The notes under the pieces are model-generated. The model saw only the letters and a list, made by a program, of their open reading frames with translations, did not search any database and was not told the DNA's origin. Source: Leptolinea sp. (GTDB taxonomy: Bacteria > Chloroflexota > Anaerolineae > Anaerolineales > Anaerolineaceae). Taken from it: a stretch of 64,000 nucleotides of DNA. The DNA is taken from positions 45,979-109,978 of the forward strand of contig JAAZMZ010000020.1 of assembly GCA_012798535.1 (NCBI GenBank), read 5' to 3'. This document shows, piece by piece, positions 33,784 through 43,252 of the stretch (positions within the stretch are counted from its first letter, which is position 1; each line of letters starts with the position of its first letter). Made by a program: the position numbers and the translations under genes.

Positions 33784-36700
33784 ATCAGCTTCTCTACCTG
33801 AAATTCTGATTTGCCGGCGGCTGTCTGTAATTCGGGAAGAAGCGCTCTGGTCATGATCATCCTTTCATAGTGAATGGATGAGTCGATTTTTCCCGGTTCA
33901 AAGACTACCGATAAAAGCAGGCAATTGAGAAGATCGGTGAAACCTTCTTTCGAGAACCAGAGAACTTCACGATACCGATTCACATTCAATAAATTCTGCA
34001 CTTCTGAATTGGCCAGAGCATACTGAAGAAGCGTGGTGGGTTCGTAATTTTCCGGAAAATCCATCCATTCCTGAATGGATATCAAAACCCTGACCAGTTT
34101 TAAAACTCGCAGGGATTCTGATTTTGAAAGACCCATGCCATCCAGCGCCTTTTGAATGAACCGTCCGATCTTCCATTCGTCAAACAGACTGATACTATTG
34201 CTCTGAATATCTTCCGTGTCAATTGTCTTCCCCAGTTGTGCGATGAAAGCGAAAACGATCAGAGACAACCGCAGGCAGGTGTCTTCTTTTATCAACAAAC
34301 CGGATTTAATTCGTATATCGGCTCCCGGGACGGATTTGACCGGAGGATTATTGGGCAGTTCCAGAAGCATTTCGATCTGGCGGGCAGTTTCTTCCACCAT
34401 CTCATCCACGGGTAGACGGGTTTGTTGAATGGACAGGGCACCCAACACCAGGTGCCGCATTTTAACCCGCGCTTCATCTTTTATTTTGGATATTTCTATG
34501 TTCGGTTTGGCGATCTGGCTATTCAGGTAGCTTAAATAACCGGGATTCAGGATTTCCTGCAAAGGATGTAATACTGCCTGTAAAAGGATTTCCTGCAGGG
34601 AATCATTTATTGATGGAACTCCTTCACCGTGAAGCGTCTCACAGAGTTGTCGATAATGATGGTAGTCTGTATCTTCTACCTGGCGAAAGTCTGTAAACAC
34701 CTGACAGGTGTAGGCGCGCATCTGTAGGAATAATCCCTGATCGCGCAATTCGATGGATGGACGGATAAATTCCAATCCGCTATTCTGGTCCCGAAAGATG
34801 ATAAATCGGTTTTCTCCGGCATCCAGATTAAGTCCGTCCATCAAAGAAATCTGCACCAGTTGACGACGACCATCATTTGTTTTCTTTGTAAAAGCACAAG
34901 ATGTCTTTATCCAGCCGGAAGTTTCGGCAAATTTGTTATGATAGGCGACCAACACCCGGTCACCACCCAGCCCATTGGTAAAAACGATGACGTTTTCATC
35001 CATTTGCCCATGGCTGTCGAAAAAATTATATAGATAAAAATTTTCAATACCGGCAAACAGAGAACGTTTGCGGACAATCGGGAAAATTTCTCTTTCGTGA
35101 CGGTTGATCAAATCCTGGTCCGGCTGCTCATCATAGTAGGCGCGTTTGTATTCCATACCATATTTTTCTGTGTATCCTTCGATCTGACCATGCCCAAACA
35201 TGGGCAGACCGGGCAGAGTGGCCATCAAAGTACATACACCGAAATACTTGTCTCCCTTACCAAATTGATCCACCGCAGTGCGCTCATCCGGGTTTGAAAT
35301 GAAATTCACGTAGCGACGCAGAATTTCCGGATCAAATTCAAGAGTATTTTTGATGAGCTGCCTGAACTTCGCGTTTTCTTCATCACGGAGCATATTCATA
35401 AATGCACTGTTATATACCCGATGCATTCCCAGTGTGCGCACGAAGTAACCTTCCATCAACCAGAAGGCTTCTGCCAACAGCAGTGTATCCGGAGCTTCCT
35501 TTGCCACGCGATCAACCACTTCACGCCAAAACTCCTGCGGCATGGCAGCCAGGAACGCATCTCTTGGCAGGCCATGTTCGGCTCGTGAAGGGATATCACC
35601 GCCTGAGCCTGGTTCCGGGAACCACAGGCGCTGGAAATGCCGGCGCGCCAGAGTCATTGCCGCATCGAAACGGATGATCGGGAACTTGCGCGCCACATCA
35701 AGAATGGTCTGAATGACGGCTTCCCTGACTTCGGGATTCAGATAGTTCAATTGAGCGGTATCATTCCACGGCATACTCGTTCCATCGTTGCCATGATATA
35801 TGAACCGGGTATCTCCATTGCTCCGGTCAATCCGGCGGAAGACAACCGCGGCATCGGTGCGATCATAATAATGATCTTCGATTTTGATCTCCACCCGGGG
35901 ATCCGGAGAGAGATCAGGACCGTTGAAAGAATAGGCAGGAAATGGACTGTACGGCAGGGCGAGAAATCGGTCCGGATTGTGGATAACCCAGTCGCTGTCT
36001 ATGGCCATATGGTTGGGCACCATATCACTGGCGAGGCGGATTCCTCGCTGCCAGGCACGGTTTCTCAGATTTTCATAGGCTTCATAGCCGCCAATCTCAT
36101 TGGCGATATCATAGCGTGCCAAGGAGTACGCGGAAGAAACGGCATCCGGATTACCGCACATTTGTTTGATCTGCGCAGATGCCCGGCTGCGTTCCCAGAG
36201 ACCAATCAACCAAAGGCCGGTAAAACCCCGACAGGCCAATAAATCCAATTCTTCGTCGGGAATCTGATCGAGACGGGTGATGGTTGTTTTGTATTTCTTG
36301 CTCAACTGATCCAACCACACCAGTGTATTTTTTGCAAGCAGAACGAGCCTCGGCATCCATTCACGATCGGCGGAATACTGTTCGTGCTCGCTATCCAGCA
36401 GTGCCCGAGAGAAAACCGGAACCTGTGTTTCGCCCGGGCCGGCGAATGCGAGCTTTTCTTCCTCGCGAAGAAGATCCAGGCTGCTTAACAGTCGGTAGAG
36501 ATATTTGCCCAGCAATATCCCCCAGCGAGAACGAATATACTCCAATTGACCGGGCAGTGAATTGGGTACCGCGATTGATGGAGCCCGAAACATATCGATA
36601 AGATTCTGGTTTTCCGGACCGAAAACCGGCTGTGTTGCAAAGAACTCGTAGACTTCTTTCAGAATTTGCGAATACTTAGTGGCGGAATCAAGATGGTGTT

Positions 36701-37202
36701 CATCGAATAATTCCTGGAAAGAGGCAACCGCCGCCGGATTTTTATTCGTCACCCATAAAAGGATAATCTCCTCCAATGTGTTCAAACGATTTGATACGCC
36801 ATCTGAACTTTCTGAAAGGAAGGTTTCCACACTCATCTCTCGGGTGTACACTGCCACAGGTGGAAACTCACCACAAAACTCGGCAAGAACATGATCTACT
36901 GTCTTCTGACCAAATTTCTTCACAAGATGGGAATCTAACTTTACCAGAACAGAAGGATTTTTCTGGTGACGGTAGGAAAGAAAGACAAAATGAAGTATTT
37001 CATCAATCAATCCAAGCGCGTTGATCTGTCCGGCCTTAACGGATTTTTCCGGGTAATGAATCAGGTCACGCTTTTGATTCATTTTTTGAGCAAATATCCT
37101 AGCGGCGTGAAAGTTGGCCAGAATCACATTTCCATTCAACGAAAAAATCGATTTATCAAACTGATAACGATCCCGAGCTGTTCTTGAAATGTGAAATTCC
37201 AT
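33747..37202 (-). CDS. Large GH13-family protein with helical flanking regions
   Basis: 1151 residues, no signal peptide. The GH13 barrel spans about 320-750: region I DMVPNHM (397-398), region II with nucleophile D513 (IIRFDAAMT), region III with E578 (LLLAEAFW), region IV with D639. Region IV reads N-P-D instead of N-H-D, losing the conserved histidine. Residues 1-300 and about 800-1151 are helix-rich and unassigned. An alpha-glucan hydrolase or transferase is expected. Divergent, convergent with the GH57 gene; no recognisable carbohydrate-binding module. Confidence 0.85.
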   Translation of the reverse strand: MEFHISRTARDRYQFDKSIFSLNGNVILANFHAARIFAQKMNQKRDLIHYPEKSVKAGQINALGLIDEILHFVFLSYRHQKNPSVLVKLDSHLVKKFGQKTVDHVLAEFCGEFPPVAVYTREMSVETFLSESSDGVSNRLNTLEEIILLWVTNKNPAAVASFQELFDEHHLDSATKYSQILKEVYEFFATQPVFGPENQNLIDMFRAPSIAVPNSLPGQLEYIRSRWGILLGKYLYRLLSSLDLLREEEKLAFAGPGETQVPVFSRALLDSEHEQYSADREWMPRLVLLAKNTLVWLDQLSKKYKTTITRLDQIPDEELDLLACRGFTGLWLIGLWERSRASAQIKQMCGNPDAVSSAYSLARYDIANEIGGYEAYENLRNRAWQRGIRLASDMVPNHMAIDSDWVIHNPDRFLALPYSPFPAYSFNGPDLSPDPRVEIKIEDHYYDRTDAAVVFRRIDRSNGDTRFIYHGNDGTSMPWNDTAQLNYLNPEVREAVIQTILDVARKFPIIRFDAAMTLARRHFQRLWFPEPGSGGDIPSRAEHGLPRDAFLAAMPQEFWREVVDRVAKEAPDTLLLAEAFWLMEGYFVRTLGMHRVYNSAFMNMLRDEENAKFRQLIKNTLEFDPEILRRYVNFISNPDERTAVDQFGKGDKYFGVCTLMATLPGLPMFGHGQIEGYTEKYGMEYKRAYYDEQPDQDLINRHEREIFPIVRKRSLFAGIENFYLYNFFDSHGQMDENVIVFTNGLGGDRVLVAYHNKFAETSGWIKTSCAFTKKTNDGRRQLVQISLMDGLNLDAGENRFIIFRDQNSGLEFIRPSIELRDQGLFLQMRAYTCQVFTDFRQVEDTDYHHYRQLCETLHGEGVPSINDSLQEILLQAVLHPLQEILNPGYLSYLNSQIAKPNIEISKIKDEARVKMRHLVLGALSIQQTRLPVDEMVEETARQIEMLLELPNNPPVKSVPGADIRIKSGLLIKEDTCLRLSLIVFAFIAQLGKTIDTEDIQSNSISLFDEWKIGRFIQKALDGMGLSKSESLRVLKLVRVLISIQEWMDFPENYEPTTLLQYALANSEVQNLLNVNRYREVLWFSKEGFTDLLNCLLLSVVFEPGKIDSSIHYERMIMTRALLPELQTAAGKSEFQVEKLIQALEDAVAQKA

Positions 37203-37275
37203 GGAATCATCGTCCTTCCCGGAGGCTATTTTTTCATGTTGTTGTTTTATTATATGTTGTTTATGGGAGGATAAC

Positions 37276-38133
37276 TTACATGAGTTCTTGCAGGCAAATT
37301 ACAGGCTGCTTTTCACCAGCCATTTGAACGTCACGGATGATGCTTCTCGAGTCTATCAGCATAGAGATTGTCTCTTCAACAGCATCCCAATCCCAGCGAA
37401 ATACTCTCGTGATATCACGTACCGTACAGGCCCCCACAGATTCAAAATAGAGTTGCAGCAGGTGTGCGCGAGCTTGTTTCTCAGAAATCAGTCTGGATTT
37501 CTCTATCGCCTTTGGAAAGTGCCGGTGGAAAAGATCGTAGACAAAAGAATAATGCCACGCGCCATTCGTGCTTATACCCACAGGTGCAAGACGAAAGCTG
37601 GTTTGCAGGATTTCCAGAGCCCGGTTGAAACGACTTTCAGCCCCACTGGTAGAAAGATGAGCAGCTCGGCGCAGCGAGATCGAATCAAGTGGGCCGTCCC
37701 TTAATAAAGCTTCGTACACATTTTTAGCTTCAAGGGGAAGGCTGCCCCGTCGATAATCTTCGAGGTAATCTACTTCCGGTTCGCCATAATTGGGAGAAAG
37801 CGCGTAAAAATGAGGCAGTTTCTCCAGTGAAATCATGCAATTCTTCCGCGCCAATACCCTTCCATAGAACCAGACCCCCTTGCCCAGTAGATCATCTTTC
37901 CATCCCCAGGTGATATGACCCGGGTCATCATGCTCATCCGCAACCGGCCGGTCGCCGGCAGCAGCAACCCAAAGGCTGGGTAGGGGAATTCCGGAAATTG
38001 GCCAAAATGAAATGAAACCGCGTTGATTGACAAACCGAACCGCATCCTGCTGATTGTGAATACGATCCGCAGGTTCGCTGTGGAATGTTTTCCGGCGATA
38101 GTCTCGGATTATAAGTTGGTCTACTTCAACCAT
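37276..38133 (-). CDS. Winged-helix AlkZ-like protein
   Basis: 285 residues of the winged-helix DNA-binding/AlkZ-related group, whose characterised member YcaQ unhooks DNA interstrand crosslinks. Seen here: repeated winged-helix-like segments (VYEALLRDGPLDSISLRRAA, RFNRALEILQTSFRLAPVG, YFESVGACTVRDITRVFRW). The canonical catalytic Q-x-Q motif of AlkZ is not identified, so glycosylase activity is unproven. It is five bases after the thiolase stop and therefore co-transcribed; the pairing is odd. Function assigned by resemblance only. Confidence 0.65.
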   Translation of the reverse strand: MVEVDQLIIRDYRRKTFHSEPADRIHNQQDAVRFVNQRGFISFWPISGIPLPSLWVAAAGDRPVADEHDDPGHITWGWKDDLLGKGVWFYGRVLARKNCMISLEKLPHFYALSPNYGEPEVDYLEDYRRGSLPLEAKNVYEALLRDGPLDSISLRRAAHLSTSGAESRFNRALEILQTSFRLAPVGISTNGAWHYSFVYDLFHRHFPKAIEKSRLISEKQARAHLLQLYFESVGACTVRDITRVFRWDWDAVEETISMLIDSRSIIRDVQMAGEKQPVICLQELM

Positions 38134-38138
38134 CAGCC

Positions 38139-39296
38139 CTATTCGGCTTTCAAGATATGTGTGATGATATTTGAACCACTTCCGCCGATATTCTGAGTCA
38201 TACCGTAGATCGGGCGTTCCACCTGAGTTTCCCCGGCTTCTCCGCGCAATTGTTGCACAACTTCCACGATCTGGTACATCCCCGTAGCTCCAACCGGATG
38301 CCCGCGGGATTTCAAACCGCCCCGGGTGGCTATCGGGATGCGCCCTTTGGGAGAGATCTGGTTTTCAATGGCCGCTTTCGGTCCCTGTCCAGGCTCGGCA
38401 AATCCACAGGCTTCCAGCGATAGGGCAGCCATGATGGTGAAAGCGTCATGCAATTCGAATACGCCAATATCCGCAGGAGTAACACCAGCTTGCGCGTAGG
38501 CATCTTTCACCGATTTCTCGGCGGCTGATAACCAGATCGGGTCCTTTCGTGAATGGGCAGCTATGGTATCAGTGGCTGCGGCAGAGGCAACCACTTTGAT
38601 GACTTTTTGCCTGGAATGCGGTTTGACCATCTCCAGAGGCACCAGAACGGCTGCCGCGGAGCCATCGCCCATAGGGGAGGCATCCATAAGGTTGATCGGA
38701 TCGGCGATCATTGGAGCTTTCTGGTAGGCAGCCGGACTGATGGGATCCTGAAAGCGCGCGAAAGGATTGTGCGACCCGTTGGCATGCGCATTGATCGAGA
38801 ATCCGGCAAAATCATCTTTCGACCAGTGATACTCATGCAGATACCGCTGCATGATCAACGCGTTGATGGCCACGAAGGATAATCCCATATCGGCTTCCCA
38901 ATCGCCATCCGCTGCTGTGGCTAACTGTGTTGTGATCTCACCGCCGGGAGAATCGGTCATCTTCTCCACTCCAACGGCGATGGCCGATTCCACCGATCCC
39001 GAAGCCACTGCCATCAGAGCCGACCGGAAAGCAGCCGCACCGGAACTGCAAGCCGCTTCGATATGATATCCTTCTGCAAAACGCATTCCAACCCAGTCGG
39101 CGATATAACTGCCAAGATGCTGCTGATGATTGGCTGAACCGGACATCATGTTTCCCACGTACAGACAATCCGTCTGTTCTATGCCGCATTCCTGCAAGGC
39201 TAACAGTATAGCTTCACCGGCAATTTCTCTTAATGATTTGTCCCAGTGCTCTTCGACTCTGGTCTGTCCAATTCCGATAACAGCGACTTCGCGCAT
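38139..39296 (-). CDS. Archaeal-type thiolase / acetyl-CoA acetyltransferase-like
   Basis: 385 residues. Nucleophile Cys83 in EAACSSGAAAF and His in LKSRGHPVGATGMYQ near residue 340; the C-terminus reads NIGGSGSN, the SCP-x/archaeal thiolase pattern where the second cysteine is absent. In archaea and Chloroflexi such thiolases usually work with a DUF35 OB-fold partner, which is not adjacent here. GAGGG precedes the ATG. Likely condenses or cleaves acyl-CoAs; direction unknown. Confidence 0.9.
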   Translation of the reverse strand: MREVAVIGIGQTRVEEHWDKSLREIAGEAILLALQECGIEQTDCLYVGNMMSGSANHQQHLGSYIADWVGMRFAEGYHIEAACSSGAAAFRSALMAVASGSVESAIAVGVEKMTDSPGGEITTQLATAADGDWEADMGLSFVAINALIMQRYLHEYHWSKDDFAGFSINAHANGSHNPFARFQDPISPAAYQKAPMIADPINLMDASPMGDGSAAAVLVPLEMVKPHSRQKVIKVVASAAATDTIAAHSRKDPIWLSAAEKSVKDAYAQAGVTPADIGVFELHDAFTIMAALSLEACGFAEPGQGPKAAIENQISPKGRIPIATRGGLKSRGHPVGATGMYQIVEVVQQLRGEAGETQVERPIYGMTQNIGGSGSNIITHILKAE

Positions 39297-39369
39297 TATT
39301 CCCTCGATTAAAATGGTGATATTGCCTAATTATATGTTCTCCACATGTCAGAATCTATCAGAGTTAACG

Positions 39370-39404
39370 AAAAAGCCACCGGAAAATTCATTCCGATGGC
39401 TGTG
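39370..39404 (-). terminator. Intrinsic terminator after the holin-family gene
   Basis: AGCCACCGGA and TCCGATGGCT form a 10-bp stem with one mismatch. On the minus strand it is followed by TTTTTC. Confidence 0.75.
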
Positions 39405-39421
39405 TTTAAACTGCTTACCAA

Positions 39422-39784
39422 TCAATCTTTCTTTTGGAAGAAAATTGAAAGAACAAAACTGACAATACTGATCATCAAGGCACCGAGGATGGCCGCCCAA
39501 AAATTATCCAATGAAAAATCAATTCCCAGGGCTGTGGCAATATTACTGGTAAGCACTAACATCAACGCGTTGGCAATGAAAGTAAACAGACCCAGGGTGA
39601 GAATATAAAAGCCGCAGGTCAAGAATGAGAATAATGGTTTGATCACTGCATTCACGATTCCAAATATCAATGCGAGAATAAGCAGATTATCCAGCCCGCC
39701 GTTGAAATAAATCCCGGGTACCAGCATGATGGTAACTGCCAGAGCAATGGAATTAATAAGCAAACGAATTAAAAACGATTTCAT
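39422..39784 (-). CDS. Four-helix membrane protein of the phage-holin-4 family
   Basis: 120 residues with four hydrophobic helices (about 5-25, 28-48, 52-76 and 88-114). The motifs GIVNAVIKPLFSFLTCGFYILTLGLF and IANALMLVL are typical of the mycobacterial-type 4-TMS holin family (PF04020). Despite the name, members are widespread chromosomal proteins with no lysis genes nearby and their function is unknown. Monocistronic. Confidence 0.88.
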   Translation of the reverse strand: MKSFLIRLLINSIALAVTIMLVPGIYFNGGLDNLLILALIFGIVNAVIKPLFSFLTCGFYILTLGLFTFIANALMLVLTSNIATALGIDFSLDNFWAAILGALMISIVSFVLSIFFQKKD

Positions 39785-39955
39785 GTCTCCTCCAGAGCAA
39801 ATCCCTTTATGGGGATATTTGACGTAATCACTATTTTATACGGAATTTCCCGCATTTTGTTGCAACATGCAGTTGTGTATTTATTGGCTAAAACCGATAA
39901 TAAATGTTAAGTAAATTAATTGAGGATTTTACTGGCAAGAAGAGGAGCTACTTAA

Positions 39956-41419
39956 TTGAACGGTAAACTGCTGATTGCCGAAATCAATACCTGGGTTTGG
40001 ATAAATGAACTCAGGATCAAGACTGGCAAACCTATCAGCCTGGATACAGTTCCACCTGAAGAATGGGACAAACTGGCCGGTGTTGGATTTAACACTGTCT
40101 GGTTGATGGGTGTATGGAAGCGCAGTCCGCGTGGCAAGAAGATCAGCCAGGAAAATACTGATCTATTCGAAGAGTATAAAAAATCCTTACCAGATTGGAA
40201 AAAAGAAGATCTCCCCGGATCTCCATATTGTGTAAAAGAATATACGGTTGATGAAAATCTCGGTGGGAATCCGGCACTATTAGCTGCACGCGAAGCTCTT
40301 GCCAGAAGAGGTATGAAATTGATCCTGGATTTTGTTCCAAACCATGTGGCGCTTGATCACAGGTGGATAGAAAAAAATCCAGAATTTCTCGTCAGAGGTG
40401 ATGATCTCGATTTTATTCGTAATCCACACGATTATTTCAAAACGAAGAATGGAATTTTTGCCAACGGCAGAGATCCATTCTTTCCACCGTGGCAGGATGT
40501 TGCCCAGTTGAATTCATTTTCACAGGAATATCGTCAGGCAGCTCTTGACACAGTTGAACTAATCAGCCAGTTGTGTGATAGCGTTCGCTGCGATATGGCC
40601 ATGTTAATGTTGAATCGCGTGTTTTCTTATACCTGGCAAAATCGGGTGGGAATAGCGCCAGCCACAGAATTTTGGACGGATATCATTCCAGTTGTTAAGA
40701 AGAAAAACCCGGATTTGATTTTTATTGCCGAAGCCTACTGGGGATTGGAATGGGATCTTCAGCAGTTGGGATTTGATTACTGCTATGATAAGAGGTTATA
40801 TGACCGGATGACTGAAGAAACCGCAGAGACTATCCGTCAACATCTGGCGGCAGATGCCAGTTTTCAATCACATCTGGTCAGGTTCATCGAGAATCATGAT
40901 GAAGAACGTGCTGCAGAAAGACTCCCTGGACTGAAATCCAGAGCGGCGGCGACACTGGTCTCCACATTGCCCGGCGCAGCTATGTTCTACGAAGGTCAAT
41001 GGGAAGGCCGCAGGTGCCGTAATCATGTTCTGCTTGGAAGACGTCAATATGAGGAAATCAATAGAGAACAGATTGCCTTTTATAAAACCCTGTTGAACAC
41101 GGTCCAAAAAATCCCCACGAATGCCAGGTGGAATCTCTGCGAAGTTACCGGTTGGAATGATAACCTTACCTGCACAAACCTGATTGCTTACACATGGACC
41201 ACAAAATCTAGAATTATTCTGATTGTAATTAATTATTCAAAATCGCCGGCTCAGGGCAGGGTTCATTTACAATGGAATGGATTCATCAAACCGATGATTG
41301 AATTCCATGATCTGATGACAAAAGAGAAAATCCGCAGAGATGTTGCTGAAATAAGAGAAGAGGGATTATTTGTAGATCTGCCTGCCTGGGGTTATCATTA
41401 TTTCTCTTCCAGTGGATGA
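39956..41419 (+). CDS. Alpha-amylase-family (GH13) protein
   Basis: 487 residues, cytoplasmic. All four GH13 regions are present: DFVPNH (region I, 125-130), VRCDMAM with nucleophile D213, IAEAYW with E259 and ENHDEER with D315. The C-terminal beta domain (LICV-type strands, about 400-487) is short. It shares this short-barrel form with the barrel of the 33747 protein but keeps N-H-D. Start is TTG with AGGAG ten bases upstream. It probably hydrolyses or transfers alpha-glucans or trehalose-like substrates. Followed 21 bases later by the cyclase gene. Confidence 0.88.
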   Translation: MNGKLLIAEINTWVWINELRIKTGKPISLDTVPPEEWDKLAGVGFNTVWLMGVWKRSPRGKKISQENTDLFEEYKKSLPDWKKEDLPGSPYCVKEYTVDENLGGNPALLAAREALARRGMKLILDFVPNHVALDHRWIEKNPEFLVRGDDLDFIRNPHDYFKTKNGIFANGRDPFFPPWQDVAQLNSFSQEYRQAALDTVELISQLCDSVRCDMAMLMLNRVFSYTWQNRVGIAPATEFWTDIIPVVKKKNPDLIFIAEAYWGLEWDLQQLGFDYCYDKRLYDRMTEETAETIRQHLAADASFQSHLVRFIENHDEERAAERLPGLKSRAAATLVSTLPGAAMFYEGQWEGRRCRNHVLLGRRQYEEINREQIAFYKTLLNTVQKIPTNARWNLCEVTGWNDNLTCTNLIAYTWTTKSRIILIVINYSKSPAQGRVHLQWNGFIKPMIEFHDLMTKEKIRRDVAEIREEGLFVDLPAWGYHYFSSSG

Positions 41420-41440
41420 GAAAAAATAAAGGAGTTCATC

Positions 41441-42076
41441 ATGAAGTACTGGGATATCACTTTACCTATATCGCCCGAGCTACCTGTCTGGCCTGGTGAT
41501 CCACAGATCAAAATTGAACGAGTCAGCCGGATTGAAGACGGAGCGAACGCTAATGTGTCACGGTTGGACATGGGTTGCCACACCGGAACCCACGTTGATG
41601 CTCCCTTCCACTTCCTATCGGCCGGTAAGACCATTGAATCGCTGTCTCTGGATGCACTTATCGGACCGGTGCAGGTGGTTAGAATCCCTGATGATTTTTC
41701 CATCATCACATCGGAGATCATTCAGGTATGCGGAATAAATTCGTCAACCAAACGGGTATTGTTTAAAACTTACAATTCTTCCTTCTGGCAGAAATTTGGT
41801 TCGCAGTTTCGTACTGAATTTGTGGGAATAGATGAATCGGGAGCCAGGGAGTTGGTTAATAAACAGATAACTCTTGTTGGAATCGATTATCTTTCCATTG
41901 CCCCGTTTCGAATCAGCCGGCCAACCCACGAAGTGTTTTTAAAAAGTTCTGTGGTGGTTCTGGAGGGATTGGATCTTTCATCGGTAGAACCGGGTGACTA
42001 TACTCTGATCTGCCTTCCGATGAAAATTGCGGGTGTTGATGGCGCACCTGCGCGAGTCGTCTTGATGCAGGAATGA
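41441..42076 (+). CDS. Cyclase-family (kynurenine formamidase-like) hydrolase
   Basis: 211 residues. The signature HTGTHVDAPFHF carries the metal-binding histidines and Asp of the cyclase family (PF04199), and IGIDYLS-type plus PTHEVFLKS motifs follow. Members hydrolyse amide or lactone bonds such as N-formylkynurenine using Mn or Zn. There is no other tryptophan-catabolic gene here, so the substrate is open. AAAGGAG precedes the ATG. It may be co-transcribed with the upstream GH13 gene. Confidence 0.88.
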   Translation: MKYWDITLPISPELPVWPGDPQIKIERVSRIEDGANANVSRLDMGCHTGTHVDAPFHFLSAGKTIESLSLDALIGPVQVVRIPDDFSIITSEIIQVCGINSSTKRVLFKTYNSSFWQKFGSQFRTEFVGIDESGARELVNKQITLVGIDYLSIAPFRISRPTHEVFLKSSVVVLEGLDLSSVEPGDYTLICLPMKIAGVDGAPARVVLMQE

Positions 42077-42093
42077 TCAACAGATCATTCCTG
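42068..42093 (+). terminator. Hairpin spanning the cyclase stop codon
   Basis: Perfect 11-bp stem CAGGAATGATC / GATCATTCCTG with a 4-base loop. No T-run follows, so it may act as an mRNA-stability hairpin rather than a terminator. Confidence 0.4.
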
Positions 42094-42228
42094 CCTGAGT
42101 AGAGAAGAAAACAGGATTGAATACCTGCCAGTAATGAGTGTGAGATGATCAAAATTCTCACTGCAGAGATCATTTTCCGGGGTATTGAGTAGATGTAACA
42201 TTTTTTGTTATAGTGTATCCTAAACAAA

Positions 42229-43218
42229 ATGATTAGTATTTCAAAGAGGAAGGTTCAAAAAAGAATGGTAGTGCAATCGAACACAGCTGAGGAAGAAACC
42301 AATCCATTTGAGAAAATCATCATTCTGGGATCCGGTCCAGCCGGCCTGGCGGCTGCCTTGTACGCAGCCCGTGCGGAATTGAATCCCCTTGTGATCAGCG
42401 GTGTAGAATTGGGCGGACAGGCGGCTCTTACCAACACCATTGAGAATTATCCGGGTTTTCCAGAAGGAATTGGTGGATATGAACTGGGGGAACTATTCAA
42501 GAAGCAGGCGGAGCGCTTTGGTGCACGCGTTCAATTTGCCACCGCAACAGATGTAGATCTGCAGATGAGTCCTTATACGATCGTAACAGATTCTGGAAAA
42601 TATAAAACCAGTTCTCTGGTCATTGCCACGGGTGCCAGTCCAAACCATCTCAATATTCCAGGCGAAAAAGAGTTCACCGGGAAAGGCGTTTCGTATTGTG
42701 CCACCTGTGATGGCTGGTTCTTCAAGGAAAAAGAAGTGGTTGTGGTTGGCGGGGGTGACAGCGCCGTGGAAGAAGCGTTATTCCTTACCCGGTTTGCCTC
42801 TTCGGTAAAGATCATTCATCGCAGAGATACTCTGCGCGCCGGCGCACTTCTGCAAAAAAGAGCGAATGAAAACCCGAAAATTTCATTTGTCTGGAACAGT
42901 GTCGTGGAAGAGATCAATGGTGCGGGAAAGGTTACCAGCCTCAGAATTAGAAATACCCGGAGCGGAGAAGAGAGCACTCTGACGACAGACGGCATCTTTA
43001 TTTTTATCGGCCATACACCCAATACGCAGCTTTTCCACGGGCAACTATCTATGGACGATAAAGGATTCATAAAGACTAATTTATTAATGGAAACAAGTGT
43101 TCCCGGGGTATTTGCGGCCGGCGAGGCAGCGGATTCACATTTCCGCCAGGTGATTACATCGGCCGGCATGGGCGCGGCTGCCGCCATACAAGCCACTCAC
43201 TACCTGGAAGATAAATAA
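42229..43218 (+). CDS. trxB: Thioredoxin-disulfide reductase
   Basis: 329 residues. FAD motif LGSGPAGLAAALYAARA, NADPH motif VGGGDSAVEEALFLT, and redox-active CATC at 157-160 followed by D, the TrxB pattern. C-terminal FAEGEA-type motif reads GVFAAGEA. Reduces thioredoxin with NADPH. The first ~20 residues are a non-conserved extension; a later ATG at 42265 is an alternative start. No thioredoxin gene is adjacent. Ends at a strong terminator. Confidence 0.94.
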   Translation: MISISKRKVQKRMVVQSNTAEEETNPFEKIIILGSGPAGLAAALYAARAELNPLVISGVELGGQAALTNTIENYPGFPEGIGGYELGELFKKQAERFGARVQFATATDVDLQMSPYTIVTDSGKYKTSSLVIATGASPNHLNIPGEKEFTGKGVSYCATCDGWFFKEKEVVVVGGGDSAVEEALFLTRFASSVKIIHRRDTLRAGALLQKRANENPKISFVWNSVVEEINGAGKVTSLRIRNTRSGEESTLTTDGIFIFIGHTPNTQLFHGQLSMDDKGFIKTNLLMETSVPGVFAAGEAADSHFRQVITSAGMGAAAAIQATHYLEDK

Positions 43219-43245
43219 AACGAGCGGGGTACTCCCGCTCGTTTT
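43217..43245. terminator. Intrinsic terminator between convergent trxB and LysM genes
   Basis: Perfect 12-bp stem AAAACGAGCGGG / CCCGCTCGTTTT with a 5-base loop. It starts inside the trxB stop codon and can serve both strands. Confidence 0.92.
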
Positions 43246-43252
43246 CGCGAAC

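Noticed and set aside
35637-36242. 201-codon frame on the plus strand
   Set aside because: It is entirely antisense to the GH13 barrel at 33747-37202, which shows all catalytic motifs. No domain or ribosome site supports it.
39422-39784. Phage remnant suggested by the holin-like protein
   Set aside because: No lysin, terminase, capsid or integrase gene is near. This holin-4 family is common on ordinary chromosomes.
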